From Kitasatospora fiedleri (GTDB taxonomy: Bacteria > Actinomycetota > Actinomycetes > Streptomycetales > Streptomycetaceae): a DNA stretch of 64,000 nucleotides. The notes beneath the pieces are model-generated. The model made no database searches and had not been told where the DNA came from. It saw only the letters and a list, made by a program, of their open reading frames with translations. Position 1 is the stretch's first letter, and each line of letters starts with the position of its first letter. Position numbers and translations under genes: made by a program. Positions 29,109-35,292 of this stretch are shown here, one piece after another. Location: contig NZ_OX419519.1 of NCBI RefSeq assembly GCF_948472415.1, positions 4,092,001 to 4,156,000 of the forward strand. The letters run 5' to 3'.

Positions 29109-29554
29109 GTCACCGGGCCGGCCTCGTCCGGCTGCCCGTCGGTCAGGCCCACGGCCCGCCGCAACTGCTCCACAATAGTGAGTGCGGCGTCCTGCATCTC
29201 CGGCGGCAGCCCGGCCGCCCGCATGGCGATCCGCTCGACCCTGGCGTCCCGCAGCGCCTCGATCTTGCGCAGGTCCTGCTCCACCGCGCGGGCGGTCTCC
29301 GAATCGGAGAAGTAGTCGAGCGGGACGCCGAAGAACCGGGCGATCCGGACGGCGTTCTCCAGGCTCGGCTTCTGGGAGCCCTTGCGCAGGTTGCCGATGT
29401 ACGTGCCGCTCAGGCCGGTGCCTTCGGCGATCTCACTGTCCCGCCAGGGACGGCCGAGGTCCTTGGGGTAGATCACCGCTATCAGGCGCCGGAAGCGGCT
29501 GGCGAAGTCCGGGACTTCGGCGCGGGGGGTTTCCTGGGGCATGTGCCGGATCAT
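29105..29554 (-). CDS. XRE-type HTH transcriptional regulator
   Basis: This 149-residue protein has a helix-turn-helix at about residues 35-75 (DSEIAEGTGLSGTYIGNLRKG, then PSLENAVRIARFFGVPLDYF) and a helical tail. It is the first gene of the coupled operon XRE, ImmA/IrrE, MAB_1171c-like, MpaB-like. The ATG at 29554 is supported by AAGGAG. It is the likely substrate of the ImmA-type peptidase and may bind the inverted repeat at 29672-29696. Confidence 0.85.
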   Translation of the reverse strand: MIRHMPQETPRAEVPDFASRFRRLIAVIYPKDLGRPWRDSEIAEGTGLSGTYIGNLRKGSQKPSLENAVRIARFFGVPLDYFSDSETARAVEQDLRKIEALRDARVERIAMRAAGLPPEMQDAALTIVEQLRRAVGLTDGQPDEAGPVT

Positions 29555-29671
29555 AGAGGCTCCTTACCCCCGGGCGTATCCCTCGTCCGTCCTGTTCTGC
29601 ACGATCGTTGGGGAATCGGTGCCCGAACCGTGGCGGTCGGCCGTCCGACGCTCCGGGCCGTCGTTGAAAAA

Positions 29672-29711
29672 TCCACGATAGTTGACACACCGTGGACTCG
29701 GTCGGCAGGAT
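29672..29711 (+). promoter_or_regulatory. Promoter with inverted repeat in the 29555-30025 intergenic region
   Basis: TTGACA (29682-29687) and CAGGAT (29706-29711) are 18 bases apart, a good plus-strand -35/-10 for the glycosyltransferase. TCCACG (29672-29677) and CGTGGA (29691-29696) form an inverted repeat around the -35, a natural repressor site. No other gene is seen in this 470-bp interval between divergent genes. Confidence 0.45.
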
Positions 29712-30025
29712 CGGCATCCGGATGCTCGGGCGCCGTTGCCCCACGGGGGTGGGCAGCGGCGCTCGGTTGTTCGGCTGCCCGTCGCGGCGCCCTCCGTCCG
29801 GTGGTCGGTTTTGCCCTCGGCTTTACCGTCCGTTTTGTCGCGCTTTTCCGCCGCCCTTCCTGAGGAAGCGCTGCGGGCGCGGAATCGGAGCGAATTCCTC
29901 CGCTACTTCCGCGCCATCTGGCGTTTCCCGCAACGTTGTCGGGGTCGGATACGCTTCGCGCGTTCGCGCCCGGCGGCATTCCTGTCGGCCAATCAGGGTG
30001 CCCGTTCCGAAAGGCCGCGCAGCCG

Positions 30026-31057
30026 ATGGCACCCCGTCTCTCCGTCGTCGTCCCGGTGTACAACGTCGAGCGCTACCTCGCCGCCTGCCTGGACTCGATC
30101 GCCGACCAGACCTTCAGCGACCTCGAGTGCGTCATGGTCGACGACGGCTCCACCGACACCAGCGCCGCCATCGCCGAGCGGTACGTCGCCCGCGACCCGC
30201 GGTTCCGGCTGGTCCGGCAGGAGAACCAGGGGCTCGGCGCCGCCCGCAACACCGGCGTCCGCCACCTCGCGCCCGGCACCCGCTACCTGGCCTTCGTCGA
30301 CAGCGACGACGTGGTGCCGCCGGACGCCTACCGGCTGATGGTCGACACCCTGGACGCCACCGGCTCCGACTTCGCCACCGGCAACGTGCTGCGGCTGCGC
30401 ACCGCCGGGCTGGAGCCCTCGCACGTCCACGTCCGCCCGTTCGCCGAGACCCGGCTGCGCACCCACGTCAGCGAACTGCCCGGCCTGGTCACCGACCGCA
30501 CCGCCTGGAACAAGGTCTACCGGCGCTCCTTCTACGCCGCCGCCGGCCTGGACTACCCCGAGGGCATGCTCTACGAGGACGCCCCGGTCAGCGTCCCGCA
30601 CCACTTCCTCGCCGAGAGCGTCGACGTGCTGTCCGAGCCGATCTACCACTGGCGGATCCGCGAGGACGGCGACAGCTCGATCACCCAGCGCCGCACCGAC
30701 CCGCGCGGCCTCGCCGACCGGGTCCGCTCCATCGAACTCGTCCGCGCCTGGCTGCTCGACCGGCCCGAACCCGCCTTCCGCGAGCACCTGCGGGCCTACG
30801 ACCACAACACCCTGGTCGAGGAGATCCCGATGTTCTTCTGGACCGTCCCCGACGGCGACCAGGAGTACCGCTACGCCTACCACCGCCACGTCACCCGGCT
30901 GGTCAGCGCGATAGGGGCCGACCGGATCGACGCCCTCCCGCCCTTCCTGCGCCTCAAGTACCGCCTGACCGTGGCTGGCCGGGTGCACACCCTCGCCAAC
31001 GTCCAGCGGATGCACCGGCGGGTGCGCAACACCCGCAAGGCGATGCGCCGGCGGTAG
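30026..31057 (+). CDS. Glycosyltransferase family 2 protein
   Basis: This 343-residue GT-A fold enzyme has the N-terminal LSVVVPVYNVERYL and VMVDDGSTD, and later FVDSDDVVPPDAY, the DxD nucleotide-sugar and metal site. The C-terminal 120 residues resemble the teichoic-acid and exopolysaccharide glycosyltransferases of actinobacteria. There are no membrane helices, so it is probably cytoplasmic and membrane-associated. It appears monocistronic, so its polysaccharide pathway is unknown. Confidence 0.9.
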   Translation: MAPRLSVVVPVYNVERYLAACLDSIADQTFSDLECVMVDDGSTDTSAAIAERYVARDPRFRLVRQENQGLGAARNTGVRHLAPGTRYLAFVDSDDVVPPDAYRLMVDTLDATGSDFATGNVLRLRTAGLEPSHVHVRPFAETRLRTHVSELPGLVTDRTAWNKVYRRSFYAAAGLDYPEGMLYEDAPVSVPHHFLAESVDVLSEPIYHWRIREDGDSSITQRRTDPRGLADRVRSIELVRAWLLDRPEPAFREHLRAYDHNTLVEEIPMFFWTVPDGDQEYRYAYHRHVTRLVSAIGADRIDALPPFLRLKYRLTVAGRVHTLANVQRMHRRVRNTRKAMRRR

Positions 31058-31081
31058 GGGCCGTCCCGTCTCCGGGCGCGC

Positions 31082-31381
31082 TCACCGCCGCAGCAGGGCC
31101 GCGCGGGCCTTCAGCAGCGCCGGGACGAACAGGTACACCACGGCGGGGACTACCAGCCCGGTCAGGACCAGCACCCGCAGCGGCACGGCCAGGCCCGCCA
31201 GCGAGGGGCCGAGCAGGACCTGGACGAGCGTGATCGCCGGGTAGACGGCCAGCCAGGTGATCAGGGCGCGGACGTGGACGGAGGGGAGCGCGGGGCGCGG
31301 CGGCTCCGTGGTGACGGTGGTGGCGGCGGCGGTCGCGGCGGTCGCGGTGGTGGCGGGGCGGGTCAGGGCGGTGGTCGGCAT
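31082..31381 (-). CDS. Small membrane protein
   Basis: This 99-residue protein has a Thr/Ala/Pro-rich N-terminus (about 1-38) and two hydrophobic helices (WLAVYPAITLVQVLLG and LRVLVLTGLVVPAVVYLFV). It is transcribed divergently from the TetR regulator across a pair of operator-like repeats, so it is its likely target. The function is unknown. Confidence 0.7.
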   Translation of the reverse strand: MPTTALTRPATTATAATAAATTVTTEPPRPALPSVHVRALITWLAVYPAITLVQVLLGPSLAGLAVPLRVLVLTGLVVPAVVYLFVPALLKARAALLRR

Positions 31382-31482
31382 GGTGCACTTCCTGTCCGGT
31401 CGGCGGGCGGTCGGCTGGCGGTCGATGGGCGGTCGGTGGAGCGCACGGGGTCCGGACGTCGGGCCCGGTGGTGGCACGAAGG

Positions 31483-31524
31483 TATCCAACTGGTTGGTTG
31501 GGGGTCAACTATCCAGTTGGTTGG
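31483..31524. promoter_or_regulatory. Paired operator-like repeats between membrane protein and TetR genes
   Basis: TATCCAACTGGTTGG (31483-31497) and TATCCAGTTGGTTGG (31510-31524) are near-identical 15-mers 27 bp apart; the first contains CCAAC/GTTGG inverted arms. Both lie in the divergent promoter, as expected for autoregulation by the adjacent TetR. Confidence 0.55.
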
Positions 31525-31556
31525 AGAGTGCCGGCATCGCGCCCTACGCTGTCGGC

Positions 31557-32135
31557 ATGACCCAGGACCCGCCCTCCACCAAGCAGCGGCTGCTCGCCGC
31601 CGCCACGGAAGAGTTCGCAGCCCACGGCATCGCCGGCGCCCGCGTGGACCGCATCGCGGAACTGGCCGGCGTCAACAAGGAGCGCATCTACGGCTACTTC
31701 GGCAGCAAGCAGAAACTCTTCGACCAGGTCGTCGCCCGGGCCCTGGACGAACTCGCCGAAGCCGTCCCGCTCCAGCCCGGCGACGACCCCGCCGAGTACG
31801 TGGGCCGGGTGTACGACTTCCACCGGGCCAACCCCGCCCTGGTGCGGCTCTCCCTCTGGGAGGGCCTGCACTACCGCGACGGCGCCCTGCCCGGCGAGGC
31901 GCGGCGCTCCACCCACTACGAACGGAAGGTCGCCGCGCTCGCCGAGACCTTCGGCGCCGAGGCGTCCCCCCGGGTCGGGGCCTGCCTGCTCAGCCTGATC
32001 GGCCTGGCCGCCTGGCCGGTCGCGGTGCCCCAGATGGCCCGGCTGCTGGTCGGCGCCGGCCCCGACATCGACCTGCGCGCCCACGTGGTGGAGTTCGCCC
32101 GGCAGGCGGTCGCCGGCTCCCTCCCGAACGCCTGA
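31557..32135 (+). CDS. TetR family transcriptional regulator
   Basis: The 192-residue protein has the TetR N-terminal DNA-binding domain (KQRLLAAATEEFAAHGIAGARVDRIAELAGVN in pieces, then IYGYFGSKQKLFDQVV). The C-terminal ligand domain is of the TetR_C type. It is divergent from a small membrane protein and probably represses it and itself. Ligand unknown. Confidence 0.92.
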   Translation: MTQDPPSTKQRLLAAATEEFAAHGIAGARVDRIAELAGVNKERIYGYFGSKQKLFDQVVARALDELAEAVPLQPGDDPAEYVGRVYDFHRANPALVRLSLWEGLHYRDGALPGEARRSTHYERKVAALAETFGAEASPRVGACLLSLIGLAAWPVAVPQMARLLVGAGPDIDLRAHVVEFARQAVAGSLPNA

Positions 32136-32164
32136 CCGGCCGACGCCCGTCCTCCCCGCCCGCC

Positions 32165-32199
32165 GGTGCCCCCGGAGCGAAGGCCGCTCCGGGGGCACC
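32165..32199 (+). terminator. Terminator after TetR gene
   Basis: A 14-bp perfect stem (32165-32178 with 32186-32199) with a 7-base loop, 30 bp after the stop codon. Confidence 0.8.
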
Positions 32200-32219
32200 T
32201 GGCTGTCCCGCCCTCCCCG

Positions 32220-32520
32220 TCACGCCGCGGCGGCGGCCCGCCACTCGGTGAACTGCACGGTCACCCCGTTCGGGTCGGTGACCTGGAACAGCCGCTCGCC
32301 CCACGGCTCGTCGAGCAGCGGCAGGGTGATCTCCACCCCGGCCTCCCGCAGCCGGGTCTCGGTGCCGGCCGCGTCGTCCACGGTGAACGCCAGGATCAGC
32401 CCGGCCGCGTGCTGGTCGCGGAGGCCCTCCAGCAGCACCTCCAGGCCCCGGCGCAGGAGGACCACGTTCATGCCGGCGTCCGGGTGGCCGAGCGAGACGA
32501 AGCCGTCGCCACCCGCGTCG
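32220..32520 (-). pseudogene. VOC (glyoxalase/bleomycin-resistance) family relic, 5' end missing
   Basis: The minus strand codes for the C-terminal part of a VOC domain: SLGHPDAGMNVVLLRRG, LAFTVDDAAGTETRLREAG and LFQVTDPNGVTVQFTEW. The usual N-terminal 30-40 residues are absent; upstream of about 32520 the frame no longer resembles the family. The remaining fragment has no good start codon or ribosome site. It abuts a plus-strand fragment of another gene, suggesting a deletion. Confidence 0.6.
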
Positions 32521-32544
32521 GCACCGCCGCCGGCCAGGCCCAGG

Positions 32545-32640
32545 GAGGCGCCTACCACACCGACCACGCCTACCAGTTCGGCCTCCCCCGCGTCCTCGAC
32601 GGCCTGGCCGCCCTGATCGAACCGCCGCCCCGCCAGGGCG
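32545..32640 (+). pseudogene. TetR C-terminal fragment
   Basis: The plus strand reads AYHTDHAYQFGLPRVLDGLAALIE, which looks like the last helix of a TetR ligand domain. No upstream TetR sequence is present; the next bases to the left belong to the VOC relic on the other strand. The likely history is a divergent VOC/TetR pair whose 5' halves were removed in one deletion. Confidence 0.4.
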
Positions 32641-32757
32641 CGCGGTCGCGATCGTCCCGGGAAGCCGCATCCCCGGGAGGAGGCTCCGGCCGAACGCGAC
32701 CCTGCCCGGACGCCACGAGAGGCGGGCACATGACTTTTCAGGCCGAGCCGGGGTGGG

Positions 32758-33303
32758 TCAGTACGGCAGCAGGTCGCGCGTGACCAGGTCGAAGCCGAAC
32801 GGCTCGGGGATGGACAGCGTCTCGCCGAACTCGATGTCCTCGCGGCGGTGGTACCTCGTACCGTCGGGCCGACTGAAGAGGGTGACGGTCCGCTGTCGGG
32901 CGTCGACCAGCAGGTACAGCGGGATGCCCATCAACGGGTAGTCGCGGACTTTCCCCACCCAGTCGTTCTCCGGGTTCGAGGGCGACACCAATTCGACCGC
33001 GATCGCCGCGAGTTCGGCCGACACCTGGTTCTCCGACGTCTCCAGTGCCTCGCCCGGCAGGTAGGTCAGGTCCGGGTTGCGGCTCTTGCCCGCGTCCGGC
33101 GAGACCAAGTCGGTGTTCTCGCTGGGCAGCAACTCCAGCGGCGCGTGCGCGTCGAACTGCCTCCGGACCACCAGCAGGTTGCGCTGGTGGATGCCCGAGG
33201 CACCCACCGTCATCACGAGGGTGTCACCCGAGAGCTCCACCTTGAAGCCCTCCGGCAGGCTCCGACGGGCCTCCTCCAGCAGGGCGAAGTGCTCCGGTTG
33301 CAC
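32758..33303 (-). CDS. Uma2 family (DUF820) putative endonuclease
   Basis: This 181-residue protein has the PD-(D/E)xK-like Uma2 layout: NPDLTYLP, then AIAVELVSPSN (ExxSPS-type) and VRDYPLMGIPLYLLVDA. These small proteins are abundant in streptomycetes and cyanobacteria; nuclease activity is predicted, not shown. The GTG start at 33303 follows GAGGAG. Confidence 0.88.
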   Translation of the reverse strand: MQPEHFALLEEARRSLPEGFKVELSGDTLVMTVGASGIHQRNLLVVRRQFDAHAPLELLPSENTDLVSPDAGKSRNPDLTYLPGEALETSENQVSAELAAIAVELVSPSNPENDWVGKVRDYPLMGIPLYLLVDARQRTVTLFSRPDGTRYHRREDIEFGETLSIPEPFGFDLVTRDLLPY

Positions 33304-33420
33304 GAGGGCTCCTCACGGGACGGGCCGATCGGCGGTTCCAGGGTAGGCCCAGAAGTGAAGGCACCACGCTCTCCCCGCAGCCTGCCCCGGAGCGACGGAG
33401 ACCGGACGGTCCGGGCAACG

Positions 33421-33456
33421 CGAGAGGCCCCGGAGCCTGTGCTCCGGGGCCTCTCG
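33421..33456 (-). terminator. Terminator of the tRNA-Glu/Asp/Phe operon
   Basis: A perfect 16-bp stem (33421-33436 with 33441-33456) with loop CTGT, immediately after tRNA-Phe in the direction of transcription. Confidence 0.9.
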
Positions 33457-33464
33457 TCGAACTG

Positions 33465-33538
33465 TGGCCAGGGCCGGGGTCGAACCGGCGACCTTCCGCT
33501 TTTCAGGCGGACGCTCGTACCAACTGAGCTACCTGGCC
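33465..33538 (-). tRNA. tRNA-Phe (GAA)
   Basis: A 74-nt cloverleaf on the minus strand, with acceptor GGCCAGG/CCTGGCC, anticodon GAA in CTGAAAA, T-loop GTTCGAC and discriminator A. It is the last of three tRNAs transcribed together. Confidence 0.95.
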
Positions 33539-33565
33539 GTACTGCACCGCCTCTTGCGAGACGAG

Positions 33566-33639
33566 CGATCCCGACGGGACTTGAACCCGCGACCTCCACC
33601 TTGACAGGGTGGCGAGCTAACCAACTGCTCCACGGGACC
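33566..33639 (-). tRNA. tRNA-Asp (GUC), second copy
   Basis: The 74 nt are identical to the tRNA-Asp at 19909-19982. It is the middle gene of the Glu-Asp-Phe cluster on the minus strand. Confidence 0.95.
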
Positions 33640-33681
33640 TCGTGCGGATTGCTCCGCACAGGACCTTACTACGGTACTGCG

Positions 33682-33754
33682 TACCCCCAACGGGATTCGA
33701 ACCCGTGCTACCGCCTTGAAAGGGCGGCGTCCTGGGCCACTAGACGATGAGGGC
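33682..33754 (-). tRNA. tRNA-Glu (UUC)
   Basis: A 73-nt cloverleaf on the minus strand with anticodon TTC in CTTTCAA, T-loop GTTCGAA and discriminator A. It is the first gene of the cluster. Confidence 0.94.
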
Positions 33755-33905
33755 TTGCGGCCCTTCCGGCCGGATCATCCGGCGTTCGGGGACGTCGAGA
33801 AGCATATGGGATGCCGGGCGGGAACGCCAAAACGGTTTCCGGTGGTCGGCGCGGCGGGGCGGGGTGGCGGCGACCGCGGTGGGGGAGGGGAGGGCGAGGG
33901 GGAGG

Positions 33906-34262
33906 TCAGGACCAGCCGAGTTCGTGGAGTTCGTCGTCGTCGAAGCCGAAGTGGTGGGCGACCTCGTGGATCACGGTGGTGCGGATCTCGTCGACGGCCT
34001 GTTCGCGGGTGTCGCAGTGGCGGAGGGTGGGGCCCCGGTAGACCATGATCCGGTCGGGGAGGACGCCGGCGTACCACTCGCCGCGTTCGGTGAGGGGGAT
34101 GCCTTCGTAGAGGCCGAGCAGGTCGGGGGTGGCGGGGTCGGGTTCGTCCTCGACGAAGACCGCGACGTTGTCCATCATCGCGGCCAGTTGCGACGGAATC
34201 TGGTCCAGCGCGTCGGACACCAGTGCCTCGAACTCGTCCCGGGTCATCTCCACGCGTCCCAT
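33906..34262 (-). CDS. Zincin-like metallopeptidase family protein
   Basis: This 118-residue protein has the short minigluzincin-type layout. An acidic N-terminal domain (MTRDEFEALVSDALDQIP, DNVAVFVEDEP) and GLYEGIPLTERGEWYAG are followed by the C-terminal HEVAHHFGFDDDEL (HExxHxxG). It is common in actinobacteria, with unknown substrate. ATG 34262 and an in-frame ATG 15 bases downstream are both possible starts. Confidence 0.86.
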   Translation of the reverse strand: MGRVEMTRDEFEALVSDALDQIPSQLAAMMDNVAVFVEDEPDPATPDLLGLYEGIPLTERGEWYAGVLPDRIMVYRGPTLRHCDTREQAVDEIRTTVIHEVAHHFGFDDDELHELGWS

Positions 34263-34492
34263 TGTCGGAGTTCCGCTGACGGCGCGCCAGATCATCCGCG
34301 GGACGGCGGCGTGTTCGGCGGCGTGTTCGGCAGGCGGGGAACGGGGGAGCGGGGCGGGGGAGGAAGGGGCGCAGGGGGGCGTGGGGAGGGGGCGGGAGCC
34401 GGTGGGGTGGTACCCGTGTCCAGGCGGGGCGGACGCGCGTTGGGCACCGGGAACGGTGGCGGCCCCGGGTGGGTCGTGCGGGAGGTGGCTCG

Positions 34493-35050
34493 ATGGTGGT
34501 GGGTTGGCCGGTGCGTCGGCGGCGGACGGCGGCGGGTTCGGTGGCGGCGGCGCTGGCCGTGCTCGGGCTGAGCGGGTGCATGGCGGTGGGCGCGGACGCC
34601 CCGGGCGGGAGGACGGAGGTGAAGCCGTCCGGGACGGGGGTGCCGGCGAGTGCCCGGCCGGGCGGCGGGCAGGGCGCGCGGCAGACCGTCCAGCACGGGG
34701 AGCACGGCGGGGCGTTGAGCCTTGACGGCGCGTCACCGGGTGCGTCGTCGGCCGCGGGGGTCCCGGTGCCGGGTTCCACGCCACCGCCGGTGTCGCAGGG
34801 CGTGCCGGGTGCGCCCGTGCAGGTGCCGGCGGCGTCGGCGAGCGGGGCGGCCCCGTCCGGGACGGCGAGCGCGCCGGTCTCGGCCCCGTCCAGCCCGCCC
34901 GCCGGCAGTGGCGGCAGCGGTGGCGGTGGGACGGGCGGCTCGCCGAGCCCGCAGGGCAGCCCGTCGGCGCCCTCGCACTCGGCCGGGCCGTCGGCGACGC
35001 CCAGCGGCGCGGGATCGGAGGGGCCGAGCGAGTCGCCCTCGGCGCACTGA
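34493..35050 (+). CDS. Low-complexity lipoprotein
   Basis: The 185-residue product begins with an Arg-rich signal sequence (VRRRRTAAGSVAAALAVLG) and lipobox LSGC, giving a lipid-anchored Cys near residue 29. The mature part is almost only Gly, Ser, Ala and Pro, ending in a Ser/Pro/Gly-rich tail, and has no recognisable domain. It may be a wall-spanning or spacer lipoprotein. GGAGGT precedes the ATG. Confidence 0.62.
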   Translation: MVVGWPVRRRRTAAGSVAAALAVLGLSGCMAVGADAPGGRTEVKPSGTGVPASARPGGGQGARQTVQHGEHGGALSLDGASPGASSAAGVPVPGSTPPPVSQGVPGAPVQVPAASASGAAPSGTASAPVSAPSSPPAGSGGSGGGGTGGSPSPQGSPSAPSHSAGPSATPSGAGSEGPSESPSAH

Positions 35051-35225
35051 GCGGGCGGGGGAAGCCGGGAGGGCCGATCGGGCCTTCGTTCGAGGTGCTG
35101 ACCAGGGGATTTGCCTCTGATCCCCAGGTTCCCCTATGGTGGTAGATCGTTCGTTTGATCCTATTTGGCTGGCGCTCCTCATACACCTTTGAGCGCCCTT
35201 GGCGCGTTCCGGCGATCCGTGGCTG

Positions 35226-35245
35226 ACCGCATAGAGGCGGTTTTT
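35226..35245 (+). promoter_or_regulatory. Terminator-like hairpin in the DEAD-box helicase leader
   Basis: ACCGC (35226-35230) pairs with GCGGT (35237-35241) and runs into TTTTT, an intrinsic-terminator shape that is rare in this GC-rich DNA. It lies 48 bp before the helicase ATG. An upstream GCGCC/GGCGC hairpin lies in the same leader. Together they suggest attenuation or cold-responsive leader control. Confidence 0.4.
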
Positions 35246-35292
35246 CAACAGACCCCCGGACTTTGGCGCGTGCCACTTCCGGAAGGTTTTGC

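Noticed and set aside
19909..33639. The two tRNA-Asp copies as att sites of a second island
   Set aside because: Both are complete tRNAs, and the interval holds core genes such as hrpA without mobile-element genes.
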